From contig CAWKIF010000088.1 of the NCBI GenBank assembly GCA_963849485.1, forward strand, positions 1-64,000: DNA of 64,000 nucleotides, read 5' to 3'. Below, in pieces: positions 53,078-62,162 of the stretch (the stretch's first letter is position 1; every line of letters starts with the position of its first letter). A program made the position numbers and the translations under genes. Under the pieces are notes generated by a model. The model did not search any database and was not told the DNA's origin. It was given only the letters and a program-made list of their open reading frames with translations. The stretch is from CAVTWJ01 sp963849485 (lineage in GTDB: Bacteria; Oederibacteriota; Muellerivitia; Muellerivitales; Muellerivitaceae).

Positions 53078-55102
53078 ATGACTGAGCCCAGCTCCGAGAA
53101 TAAAAAAAGGGTCGTCCATCTCCGCGAGACGATCGAATACCACAACCGGAAATATTATGATGACGCGTCTCCCGAAATAACCGATTTTGAGTATGACCGG
53201 CTTTACCGCGAACTGAAGGACCTGGAAGAGCGGTACCCCTCCCTCCGGGTCAAAGACTCCCCCACCCAAAAACTATCCGAAACCACGGGCAAGCACTTCA
53301 AAACCGTGCCCCACCGGGTGCCGATGCTCTCGTTGGATAACACCTATTCCCTGGAAGAGTTGAAGGAATTTGACGAAAGGGTCAAAAAGGGGCTGGGCGA
53401 CGAAAAGTACGAATATGTATGCGAGCTGAAGATCGATGGGGTCAGTATCGAGTTGATTTATGAGCGCGGCGAACTGGTTCACGCGATCACCCGGGGGGAT
53501 GGGGAAAAAGGCGACGATGTATTGGCCAACGTGAAAAACATCCCCGGCCTTCCCCAGCGCCTTAGACCTAAGGGCCTGCCGGACCGGTTGGAAATACGCG
53601 GGGAAGTATTCTTCACCCGGCAGGATTTCGAGGCCGTCAACCAGGACCGGGAGGATAAGGAATTGCCCCTCTTCGCCAACCCCCGGAACACCGCGGCCGG
53701 AACCCTGAAGACGATCGACCCAAAGGAATCGGCCAAAAAACCCCTGCATGTCCTTCTTTATTACGTTTTCTCGCCGGAGGTTCTCCCCTTTAAAACCCAG
53801 GCGCAGAGCCTGGACTGGCTGGAGGAAATGGGCTTTCCCAAAGACAAACATTTCCGGTCGGTCAAAACCATCGAACAAGTGCATGCCTACTGCGTGGAAT
53901 ACCAGGCTAAAAGGGAAACGATCGGTTTCGATTGCGACGGCGTGGTGCTCAAGATCAACCGGTTTGACCAAAGGGAACGGCTGGGAACCACTTCCAAGAT
54001 CCCGCGATGGGCCATCGCCTATAAGTTTCCGGCCCAAAGGGCCGAAACGACCCTGAAAGAAATCACCCTCCAGGTCGGCCGGACCGGGGCCGTCACCCCC
54101 GTGGCCGAGCTGGAGCCGGTCTTGTTGGAAGGCACGACCGTCAGCCGGGCCACCCTGCACAACGAGGATGAGATCAAGCGCAAGGACCTGCGGGTCGGCG
54201 ACCGGGTGCTCGTGGAAAAAGGTGGGTTGGTGATCCCGAAGATCCTGCAATCCTTCCCGGAAAAGCGGACGGGCAAGGAGAAGGTTTTCAAAATGCCCGG
54301 CTACTGTCCCGTTTGCGCTTCCCCATTGGAAAGGGAAGAAGGGGAGGCGGCCTGGCGATGCGGCAACACGACCTGCCCGGCCCAGGTGGAAAGGGTCATC
54401 CAGCATTTTTGTTCTAGGGACGCCATGGATATCCGGGGGGCGGGCCCGGCGGTCGTGAAACAACTGTTGGCCGAGAAACTCATTAAGGATTACGCCGATC
54501 TCTACTCCTTAACCGAACTGGAAGTCGCCGAATTGGAGCGTAAGGCGGAAAAATCAGCCCAAAACCTCATCGGCCAAATCGACGACAGCCGCAAACGCAC
54601 TTTGGGACGCCTTCTTTTCGCGCTGGGAATCCGGCATGTGGGGGTGCATGTGGCCGAGATTCTGGCCTCCCGTTATAAGAACCTGAAGGAGGTTGGGGAA
54701 GCGGGGGAGGAGGAACTCACCGGTATCGACGGAATCGGCCCGGTGGTGGCCCATTCCATCGTGACCTTTTTCGCCAATGCCCAGAATAAGAAAGTAATTC
54801 AAAAGATCGAAAAAGCCGGGGTCAACGTCAAACGGTTGAAGGAAGAAGAACCCTCGGGAGAACAGCCATTCCTGGGCCAGACCTTCGTATTTACCGGTGA
54901 GTTAAAGGGCTATAGCCGCAAGGAAGCCGAAGACAAGGTGAAAAAACTCGGGGCCAAGGCTTCCGGTTCCGTTTCCAAGCTCACCACCTATGTGGTGGCG
55001 GGCGAGGCGGCGGGCTCAAAATTAAAAAAAGCCAAGGAATTGGATGTGAAGGTTTTATCCGAGGAAGAATTTGAAAAATTGTTGGGGAAGAGCAAGAAAT
55101 GA
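53078..55102 (+). CDS. ligA: NAD-dependent DNA ligase
   Basis: Seals nicks during replication and repair using NAD. 674 residues. Adenylation lysine in CELKIDGVSIEL, motif TRGDGEKGDDV, OB-fold region LQVGRTGAVTPVAELEP, zinc finger CPVCASPLE..CGNTTCPAQ, HhH repeats (DIRGAGPAVVKQLL, LTGIDGIGPVVAHSI) and a C-terminal BRCT (LGQTFVFTGELKGYSRKEAE). ATG at 53078 follows GGGGAA. Intact. Confidence 0.97.
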   Translation: MTEPSSENKKRVVHLRETIEYHNRKYYDDASPEITDFEYDRLYRELKDLEERYPSLRVKDSPTQKLSETTGKHFKTVPHRVPMLSLDNTYSLEELKEFDERVKKGLGDEKYEYVCELKIDGVSIELIYERGELVHAITRGDGEKGDDVLANVKNIPGLPQRLRPKGLPDRLEIRGEVFFTRQDFEAVNQDREDKELPLFANPRNTAAGTLKTIDPKESAKKPLHVLLYYVFSPEVLPFKTQAQSLDWLEEMGFPKDKHFRSVKTIEQVHAYCVEYQAKRETIGFDCDGVVLKINRFDQRERLGTTSKIPRWAIAYKFPAQRAETTLKEITLQVGRTGAVTPVAELEPVLLEGTTVSRATLHNEDEIKRKDLRVGDRVLVEKGGLVIPKILQSFPEKRTGKEKVFKMPGYCPVCASPLEREEGEAAWRCGNTTCPAQVERVIQHFCSRDAMDIRGAGPAVVKQLLAEKLIKDYADLYSLTELEVAELERKAEKSAQNLIGQIDDSRKRTLGRLLFALGIRHVGVHVAEILASRYKNLKEVGEAGEEELTGIDGIGPVVAHSIVTFFANAQNKKVIQKIEKAGVNVKRLKEEEPSGEQPFLGQTFVFTGELKGYSRKEAEDKVKKLGAKASGSVSKLTTYVVAGEAAGSKLKKAKELDVKVLSEEEFEKLLGKSKK

Positions 55103-55210
55103 AAAATATTAGTAGGGTTAAGATTTTGATGTCATTGTGCCGATTCACATTCAAAAATATTTTAAGAGTAATCGGTACTATACCGACCTCCTTAAAAGAT
55201 TTATTGAAGG

Positions 55211-55358
55211 TCGGCATGCGAGGAGCTGCCCCAATCGGGGCGATTTGCGACGCGGCAATCTCAGTTCGCCGTTCTCGTTTGTCTTTGAAGAATTATTTAA
55301 ACTTGGGTTGCTTCGTCATAAACGCCCCGCTATACGCGGGGCATTCCTCGCAATGACA
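55211..55358. repeat. Family B inverted pair, copies B2 and B3
   Basis: Copy B2 (55211-55262) begins GGCATGCGAGGAGCTGCCCC and ends GCGACGCGGCAATCTC. Copy B3 (55306-55358) is in the opposite orientation: GGTTGCTTCGTCATAAAC, a hairpin GCCCCGC-TATAC-GCGGGGC, then ATTCCTCGCAATGACAA. The pair is separated by ~43 bases. The same forward-spacer-reverse arrangement occurs at 61955-62134. The final CAATGAC supplies the ATG of the next gene. Confidence 0.8.
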
Positions 55359-55844
55359 ACGCACATCAAACTGAATCATTACCACTGGATTGTTTTGTCC
55401 ATCCTGTTTATGGTCTGGCCTGGACTATCACTTTCGGCTCAATCAGGTTCTACTCCAGTTCCAAACCAGGCCCTCCAAGAAACCAATCAAGCTTTGGAAA
55501 ACGCCAAAAAAGAAGTCCAACAATTAAAAGATGGCTGGGATAAGACCCGTTTGGAAGCCACCCTCTATGAACAACGGTCGAAGCGGGCCTATCAAAAGTG
55601 GGTGAAATCCGTGAAATCCCTCCGTGCCCAGACCTTGGCGGGGAAAGAAAGGGCTGATTTGGAGCTTCAATTGGCTGTTGAAAGGCGCAAGTTGGCCTAC
55701 GTCCAATTACAAAAGGCAATCTTTATGCAGACGGCCAACGAAGCCAAACTCCAAGCCCTGGCTCAGGAACAAGATGAAGCTGAAATCCGAGCCAAAATGA
55801 AACAACTGGATTTGAAATTAAACCCCACCCCAGGAACAAATTAG
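55353..55844 (+). CDS. Secreted coiled-coil protein
   Basis: 163 residues. Start ATG at 55353 gives MTTHIKLNHYHWIVLSILFM, a signal peptide ending near LSAQ. The mature part is one long coiled coil rich in Gln, Glu, Lys and Ala (NALENAKKEVQQLKDGWD-type heptads through EIRAKMKQLDLKL). The start codon lies inside the family B repeat (CGCAATGAC). The longer frame from 55137 runs back through the repeats. Unknown family; may be a periplasmic structural protein. Confidence 0.55.
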   Translation: MTTHIKLNHYHWIVLSILFMVWPGLSLSAQSGSTPVPNQALQETNQALENAKKEVQQLKDGWDKTRLEATLYEQRSKRAYQKWVKSVKSLRAQTLAGKERADLELQLAVERRKLAYVQLQKAIFMQTANEAKLQALAQEQDEAEIRAKMKQLDLKLNPTPGTN

Positions 55845-55900
55845 CGATTAGCTATTAGGTGTTAGCTTTTAGCTAAGAGCTATCAGCTATCCGCTCGGGT
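55845..55900. repeat. Family D inverted repeat of AGCTATT words
   Basis: GATTAGCTATTAGGTGTTAG, CTTTTAGCTAAGAGCTATCA and GCTATCCGC: runs of TTAGCTAT / AGCTATC words arranged as an approximate inverted repeat. Same plan as families A and C but a different sequence. It lies between the coiled-coil gene and the phosphate transporter. Confidence 0.55.
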
Positions 55901-56046
55901 TTTACCAGTCATCCACCGACTTATCCACATGTTGGTTATTAACATACGTTCCTTCCCTCTGTAACACGAACGAAACCTATCAAAGCGATATTCCTCCCGC
56001 ATTTCTTGTCTTGAAAAATATTCGATGCATTCGGGGAGGCCAAATA

Positions 56047-57540
56047 GTGGAAATCTTTGGGCAAATGCTCTCGCTGGGACATGTGGTGTTTCTATTGTTG
56101 GCGTTGGGATTGGCTTTATCTTTCGAGTTCGTGAACGGGTTCCATGATACCGCCAACGCCGTGGCGACCGTCATTTACACCCATACCTTGAAACCCTGGA
56201 TCGCGGTGGTTTGGTCGGGCCTATGGAACCTGACCGGAGTATTAACCTCCACGGGTATGGTGGCCTTCGGGGTGATCGCCCTCCTGCCGGTGGAACTGGT
56301 CATTCATGTAGGCTCCGCCCCCGGTTTCGCCATGGTCTTCTCGCTTTTGATTTCCGCCATCATCTGGAACGTTGGAACCTGGTACTTCGGCCTTCCGGCC
56401 TCCAGTTCGCATACCCTCATCGGTTCCATCATGGGCGTGGGTTTGGCCAATGCCATGATGACCCCTGGGCATGTTTTCGGGGAAGGCGTCAACTGGGATA
56501 AGGCCAAGGATGTCGGCATGGCCCTTTTGGTTTCGCCGATAGTGGGCTTCGTTTGCTCAGCCCTTGTGTTGCTCCTTTTAAAAGCCTTGGTCAAACGCAA
56601 GGATCTTTATGAAGCCCCCAAAAAGGATACGGCGCCACCGCTGTGGATCCGGGCCCTCCTGGTCTTGACCTGCACGGGCGTCAGCTTCGCCCACGGTTCC
56701 AACGATGGGCAGAAGGGGATGGGGCTCATCATGCTCATCCTCATCGGCATCGTACCCGCCACCTTCGCTTTGGATTTGAGCACCAATGAGAAGGCGATTC
56801 AGGACCTTTCGGCCACCGCCCAGACGATCTCCTTCCAGATGGACAAGCACTCGCCCGGAGCGGCCATGGCCGCCGGGCCCATCGCGGACCAATACGTCTC
56901 CGACTATTTAAAGGCCGGCGGGAAGATGAGCACGGATACTTTCGCCGCCATCGGCACCAAGTGTCGCGAGATTTCAACGAAGCTGGAAGGCCATAAGAGC
57001 CTCAACGAGTTGAGCGAACAGCAGCGCCGCGATTTGCGCAACGACCTTTACCTGGTCTCGGAAGCACTGGGGAAGGCCAACAAGCAGAATTTTTTCACCG
57101 ACGCGCAGGAGAAGAAATCGGCGGGGGATATCAAGAAGCACATGGACAAGCTGACCAAATTCATTCCGGTTTGGGTGAAGGTGGCGGTGGCCTTGGCCCT
57201 CGGCTTGGGCACCATGATCGGCTGGAAACGCATCGTGGTGACGGTGGGCGAGAAGATCGGCAAATCCCACCTGACCTACGCCCAGGGCGCCTCGGCCGAA
57301 CTGGTGGCTTTCGCCACCATCGAGGCGGCCGATCTGTTCGGCCTGCCCGTCAGTACCACCCACGTCTTATCCTCGGGCATCGCGGGAACCATGGCCGCCA
57401 ACCGCTCCGGGCTTCAGATGGAAACCCTCCGGAATATCGCCCTGGCCTGGGTCTTGACCCTTCCGGTTTGCATGCTGTTGGGCGGGGCCATCTTCGCCTT
57501 CTTACTGGACGTGGTTTTCAACCTGGTCGGGATCAAATAA
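56047..57540 (+). CDS. pit: PiT-family inorganic phosphate transporter
   Basis: About 497 residues, ten or so membrane helices, proton- or cation-coupled phosphate uptake. Both family repeats are present: FEFVNGFHDTANAVATVIYT with WYFGLPASSSHTLIGSIMGV, and FAHGSNDGQKGMGLIMLI with LFGLPVSTTHVLSSGIAGTM. A long soluble loop (~residues 255-390) sits in the middle. GTG at 56047 is chosen because GGGGAGG lies seven bases upstream. No phoU-like partner next to it. Followed by a strong terminator. Confidence 0.92.
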   Translation: MEIFGQMLSLGHVVFLLLALGLALSFEFVNGFHDTANAVATVIYTHTLKPWIAVVWSGLWNLTGVLTSTGMVAFGVIALLPVELVIHVGSAPGFAMVFSLLISAIIWNVGTWYFGLPASSSHTLIGSIMGVGLANAMMTPGHVFGEGVNWDKAKDVGMALLVSPIVGFVCSALVLLLLKALVKRKDLYEAPKKDTAPPLWIRALLVLTCTGVSFAHGSNDGQKGMGLIMLILIGIVPATFALDLSTNEKAIQDLSATAQTISFQMDKHSPGAAMAAGPIADQYVSDYLKAGGKMSTDTFAAIGTKCREISTKLEGHKSLNELSEQQRRDLRNDLYLVSEALGKANKQNFFTDAQEKKSAGDIKKHMDKLTKFIPVWVKVAVALALGLGTMIGWKRIVVTVGEKIGKSHLTYAQGASAELVAFATIEAADLFGLPVSTTHVLSSGIAGTMAANRSGLQMETLRNIALAWVLTLPVCMLLGGAIFAFLLDVVFNLVGIK

Positions 57541-57576
57541 GTTTAACGACTGGGAAAAACATATCGTTGCGTACCC

Positions 57577-57608
57577 AAGGGCGGCACGTTGTGCCGCCCT
57601 TCTTTTTT
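57577..57608 (+). terminator. Intrinsic terminator after the phosphate transporter
   Basis: Perfect 11-bp stem AAGGGCGGCAC / GTGCCGCCCTT with loop GTT, followed by CTTTTTT. Confidence 0.92.
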
Positions 57609-57641
57609 GCTAGTGTTTTAAAGTCGTTAACAAAAATTTAT

Positions 57642-57754
57642 TCACCGCCAAGGCGCCAAGACCGCCAAGAACAACGAAAGAAGAGAAAGTCGTATAACCA
57701 TTAAAATTATTAATAGCTTTTTGTCTTTCTTGGCGAACTTTGCATCTTGGCGGT
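57642..57754. repeat. Family A inverted repeat, copy 2
   Basis: Left arm TCACCGCCAAGGCGCCAAGA then CCGCCAAGAACAACGAAAGA; right arm CTTTCTTGGCGAACTTTGC then ATCTTGGCGGT. AT-rich centre. Same family as 8923-9034. Confidence 0.82.
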
Positions 57755-57801
57755 AAAAATTGTCGTTCTTTTGGGGTTTTATTAGAGGTTCTTAGTTAGG
57801 A

Positions 57802-57807
57802 TACGAT
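57802..57807 (+). promoter_or_regulatory. -10 box six bases before the membrane protein start
   Basis: TACGAT at 57802-57807 with only CACTCC before ATG 57814 and no ribosome-binding sequence. The -35 (TTATTA at 57779-57784, spacer 17) is weak. Another possible leaderless gene. Confidence 0.35.
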
Positions 57808-57813
57808 CACTCC

Positions 57814-58170
57814 ATGAATAAACGATCCAAAAAGAAGATCCCCCCGGCTTCCCGCCGGTCCAAGCCGGGAATAGGGAAGAGGGTGGCTGACATTATTTCC
57901 CTGGTCGAGCATTTGCCCTATGTCGCCAGCCTGCTGCGGGAAAAAAAGGCGGCAAGGGTGATCATGGGGACAGGGATTCTCGTCATGGCCATCGGCGCGG
58001 CGATTTTTTCCATCGGCTGGAAATGGCACATCACCTGGCTCGTCGAAACCGCCTTTGTCATCACCTTGATCGGATGGATGATGGTGATCCTGGGTTTCGC
58101 TTTTGGTGTCGTCGGTCTTTTGGCGAAGTTTATCCCCATGAAACCGGGCAAATTTAAACTCCACCCTTAA
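57814..58170 (+). CDS. Small two-helix membrane protein
   Basis: 118 residues. A very basic N-terminus (MNKRSKKKIPPASRRSKPGI) precedes two membrane helices: IMGTGILVMAIGAAIFSIGW and TAFVITLIGWMMVILGFAFG. No known family. It sits between two family A repeats and has an apparent leaderless promoter. Function unknown. Confidence 0.6.
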   Translation: MNKRSKKKIPPASRRSKPGIGKRVADIISLVEHLPYVASLLREKKAARVIMGTGILVMAIGAAIFSIGWKWHITWLVETAFVITLIGWMMVILGFAFGVVGLLAKFIPMKPGKFKLHP

Positions 58171-58183
58171 AAGAACGGCAATT

Positions 58184-58320
58184 TTCACCGCCAAACACTT
58201 CGGCCCGCAACCGAAGTGTCGATGGCCAAGACCACCAAGAAAGGCAAAAAAAAGACGTACAGTTTTTTGGGATTAATTTCTGTCGTTGTTCTTGGCGAAC
58301 TTGGCGTCTTGGTGGTTAAA
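58184..58320. repeat. Family A inverted repeat, copy 3
   Basis: Left arm TTCACCGCCAAACACTT..GGCCAAGACCACCAAGAAAG, right arm TTGTTCTTGGCGAACTTGG then CGTCTTGGTGGT. An extra ~20 bases interrupt the left arm. The repeat is open in one frame and creates a false N-terminus for mtgA. Confidence 0.8.
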
Positions 58321-58329
58321 TTGGAACTT

Positions 58330-59175
58330 ATGACGAATACCGACTCCCCGATCCCGGACGCATCCGGAAAAAGCATCCTTCAGCCCAAATCCGCTTGGTT
58401 GCGCCTGCTGTTGGTATTTCTGATCGTGATTTTTCCGGTTCTTCTTTTCCTGGGGGCGGGTTGTTTACAAGCTTTTTTCTATTTACCCTTTCTTCCCCAA
58501 TTGAATTCCAATTCCTATGTCATGGACCGGCTGAATTTAAACCAATGGGTCCGGTTGGACCATATTTCGCCCTTAGCGGCGGACGCGGTTGTCGTCAGCG
58601 AAGATGATGGCTTTTTTCAGAACAATGGAATCGATTGGAACTCGGTCAAGAAGGCGCTAAAAGTGGATTGGAAAACCCGCCGGTTGAAAAGAGGCGGCAG
58701 TACCCTCACCCAACAGGTGGTGAAAAATGTTTTCCTGACTAAGAAAAAGACCTTTTCCCGCAAGATCGCCGAGATGGTTTTAGCTTCCCAGGTCCCCCGG
58801 TATGTGACCAAAAACAGGGTTTTGGAGGTTTACCTCAACTGCGCCCAATGGGGCAATCAACTTTACGGTGTTTCCGCGGCTTCCCGAATTTATTTCAAGA
58901 AGAAGCCTTCCGAGTTGAACGCCAAAGAGGGGGCTTTCCTGGCGATGATGCTTCCCAATCCTCTTCGCTATGGAAAGTCTTTCGTAAAGGGGGAACTGAC
59001 GCCCTACGCGAAAAATGAAATCCAATCCATATTGGATCGAATGAAGTTGGAAGGTTTTCTGACCGATGAGGAATACGCCCAAGAAACGGCCCTACCCCTG
59101 GCTTTTGAGAAAGTAGCTATCGAATACATAACGGTACCCATGGGTTCGGCTAATCGCCTTGAACCCCCCTATTAA
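58330..59175 (+). CDS. mtgA: Monofunctional peptidoglycan glycosyltransferase
   Basis: About 281 residues. Single membrane anchor (LRLLLVFLIVIFPVLLFLGA) and a GT51 domain that polymerises lipid II. VVSEDDGFFQNNGIDWNSV is the first catalytic motif (Glu), GGSTLTQQVVKNVFLTKKK the second (normally RGGSTITQQ), YLNCAQWGNQLYGVSAAS and the KxPxELNAKEGA region follow. ATG at 58330 is chosen; the printed longer frame from 58216 is translated repeat. No transpeptidase domain. Confidence 0.9.
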   Translation: MTNTDSPIPDASGKSILQPKSAWLRLLLVFLIVIFPVLLFLGAGCLQAFFYLPFLPQLNSNSYVMDRLNLNQWVRLDHISPLAADAVVVSEDDGFFQNNGIDWNSVKKALKVDWKTRRLKRGGSTLTQQVVKNVFLTKKKTFSRKIAEMVLASQVPRYVTKNRVLEVYLNCAQWGNQLYGVSAASRIYFKKKPSELNAKEGAFLAMMLPNPLRYGKSFVKGELTPYAKNEIQSILDRMKLEGFLTDEEYAQETALPLAFEKVAIEYITVPMGSANRLEPPY

Positions 59176-59245
59176 AGACCCTATACTTATGCGCCTTGAA
59201 AGCAGAAAAAGCTTTATTTCCCCCTATTTCCCTTAAAGAGGACCC

Positions 59246-61937
59246 ATGTTAGAAGCCATCCTAACCAAGATGTTTGGCAGTAAAAACGAGCGCACCTTGA
59301 AGGCTTTTGAGGCCAAGGTGGCCGAGATCAACGCCCTGGAACCGGACATCAAGGCCCTTTCGGACGATGATTTGAAAAAAAAGACCCAGGAATTCAAGGA
59401 CCGCCTGGCCAAGGGCGCCACCCTGGACGATATCCTCGCCGAGGCTTTCGCGGTGGTTCGGGAAACCTCCCGCCGGGTGATGGGGATGCGCCATTTCGAC
59501 GTACAGCTCGTGGGCGGCATGGTACTACATAGCGGCAAGATCGCTGAAATGAAGACCGGCGAGGGAAAGACCCTCGTCGCCACCTTGCCTCTCTATCTAA
59601 ATGCCCTTTCCGGCAAGGGTTCCCATCTAGTAACCGTGAACGACTACCTGGCCGAGCGCGACAGCTTGGGCCGGGGCACCTTCAAGGGTATGGCCAATAT
59701 CTACAACTTCCTGGGGCTAACCTGCGGGGTCATCAAGCATGGCCTCTCCTACCGGGACCGCAAGGCCGCCTACGCCTGCGACATCACCTACTGCACCAAC
59801 AACGAACTGGGGTTCGACTACCTGCGGGACAACATGGCCACTTCCATGGACTATACGGTCTTAAGGGATTTGAACTTCGCCATCGTGGATGAGGTGGACA
59901 GCATCTTGGTGGACGAGGCCCGTACCCCCCTGATTATTTCAGGCCCCTCGGAAGAATCCACCGACCTTTATTACCGCATTGACCGAATCATTCCGGCTTT
60001 GAAGAAAGGGCCCGATTACGACGTAGAGGAAAAGACCCGTTCTGCCTTTTTGACCGAAGGCGGGGTGAAGCATGTGGAGCAATTGCTCAAGATTGACAAC
60101 CTGTACGACCACAAGAACGTCCAACTGGTTCACCACGTCAACCAGGCCCTCAAAGCTCACGTCATCTTCAAAAGGGACGTGGATTACATCGTGAAGGACG
60201 GGGAAGTACTGATCGTGGACGAGTTCACGGGCCGCCTGATGCCGGGCCGCCGCTACTCCGACGGGCTTCACCAGGCGTTGGAGGCCAAGGAAAAGGTCAA
60301 GATCGAGGCCGAGAACCAAACCCTGGCTACCATTACTTTCCAAAACTTCTTTCGCATGTACAAGAAGCTGGCGGGAATGACGGGTACCGCCGAGACCGAA
60401 GCCTCCGAGTTCAAGGAAATCTACAACCTGGATGTGGTTTGCGTACCGACCAACAACCCCATGGTCCGCATCGACGAGGCGGATGCGGTTTACCGCACGG
60501 TGCGGGAAAAGTTCGACGCTATCGTGGAAGAAATTAAGGTCATGAACGATAAGAAACAGCCGGTCCTCGTGGGCACAGTTTCTATCGAGAAAAATGAGCT
60601 CTTGTCGGGCCTCTTGAAGAAAAGGGGCGTGAAGCACGAGGTTTTGAACGCCAAGTTCCACGAAAGGGAAGCGGAAATCATCTCCCTGGCGGGCCAGCCG
60701 GGGGCGGTGACCATTGCCACGAACATGGCGGGCCGTGGTACCGACATCGTATTGGGGCCCGGGGTCAAGGAAGTGGGCGGGCTCGCGGTTCTGGGTACTG
60801 AGCGGCATGAAAGCCGCCGCATCGACAACCAGTTGCGTGGCCGTTCCGGCCGCCAAGGGGACCCGGGCGCCTCCCGGTTTTACGTCTCCCTTGAGGACGA
60901 TCTGATGCGCATCTTCGGTTCCGACCGGCTGAAGGACCTAATGACCAAGATGGGAATGGAAGAGGGGGAGGTGATTTCCCACCCCTGGGTTTCCAAGGCG
61001 ATCGAGAGATCCCAGAAGGCCGTGGAAGGGCATAACTTCGATATCCGCAAACATTTGCTGGAATACGACGACGTCATGAACAAGCAGAGGGAACGCATCT
61101 ATAAAGAACGCAACCGGGTTTTGCACGAGAACGATATCCGCTCCCATATGATCCAAATCGTGGAGGATGTGTCCGCCGACGGGGTGGAAACCTATTTACC
61201 AGAGAAGGGCGGATCGGAAGCCTGGGATATCGAAGGCTTGAAAAAATGGTATATGGGCATCTTTCAACAGTCTTTGGACTGGAAATTGGACAATCTGCAG
61301 GTGATGGACCAGCCGACCCTCTTTGCCGCCTTGAAAGAGGACATGATCAAGGCCTATGAGAAAAAAGAAGGCCAAATCGGGCCCGAGATCATGCGCACCC
61401 TGGAACGGGCGATTTTGCTGGAAGTCATCGACAACCAATGGAAAGACCACCTGCTTTCCATGGATCATTTGAAAGAGGGCATTGGCCTGCAGTCTTACGG
61501 GGGGAAAGACCCCCTGATCGAGTACAAACGGGAAGGCCTGGAGATGTTCCTCGATATGCTGGGCCGTATTGAGGAAGAAACCTTGCGGACCCTCTTTTTG
61601 GTCCAAACCGTGAAGGCTCCCGAGAAGATGTTCGCCGAATCCCGCCCGATCAAGATGACGGAACAACACCCTGATTTTGATCCCCACGCGGCCGCGCAGG
61701 CCCAGCCCCAGATGGCGTCCACTCCTGGAGCTTTAATGGGCGGGAACGCCCCCCCGGTTTTCCCCGATGGAATGGCTTCCCCCCCGGGGATGCGAGCCTT
61801 GGGAAACGCCCCCCGAGGGCGGCGCCCAGCAGGCCGTCAAGGTGGCACCCATCAAGCGGGAGGGCCCCAAGCTCGGCCGGAACGACCCCTGCTATTGCGG
61901 CAGCGGGAAGAAGTACAAGAAATGCCACGGAACGTAG
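59246..61937 (+). pseudogene. secA: Preprotein translocase ATPase SecA, one frameshift near the 3' end
   Basis: Drives post-translational export through SecYEG. Walker A MKTGEGKTLVATLPL, DEVDSILVDEARTPLIISG (DEAD-like), preprotein cross-linking region, IATNMAGRGTDIVLGPGV, RGRSGRQGDPGASRFYVSLE. At a run of C near 61807-61813 one extra base shifts the frame. Without it the C-terminus is EGGAQQAVKVAPIKREGPKL followed by DPCYCGSGKKYKKCHGT, the zinc/SecB-binding tail, ending TAG at 61937. Restored length 896. ATG at 59246 follows AAAGAGG. The break is almost certainly an error. Confidence 0.96.
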
Positions 61938-61954
61938 TTAAAATTTTTGTTTTG

Positions 61955-62134
61955 TTGTCATTGCGAGGAGTGGTCGTCGAATAGGCGGCCGGGTACGAGG
62001 AAGCAAACTCAGTCTAAATAAAACTCCAAGTACCAAGTAGTTTATTTTACCTCTGGTAAAATCTTTCTTTTTGAAACTGAGGTTGCTTCGTCATAAACAG
62101 CCCTCTATACGAGGGCTATTCCTCGCAATGACAA
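61955..62134. repeat. Family B inverted pair, copies B4 and B5
   Basis: B4 (61955-62010) begins TTGTCATTGCGAGGAG and ends ACGAGGAAGCAAACTC; B5 (62081-62134) is inverted: GGTTGCTTCGTCATAAAC, hairpin AGCCCTC-TATAC-GAGGGCT, ATTCCTCGCAATGACAA. The spacer is ~70 bases. The hairpin stem differs from B3 at several positions but remains perfectly paired, with the same TATAC loop. It lies between secA and a GIY-YIG gene that starts 29 bases downstream. Confidence 0.85.
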
Positions 62135-62162
62135 CTTTAAGGTTTTTAATCGGGTGTTTTGG

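Noticed and set aside
55211..62134. CRISPR array
   Set aside because: Repeats occur as two separated inverted pairs without regular spacers and no cas genes are present.
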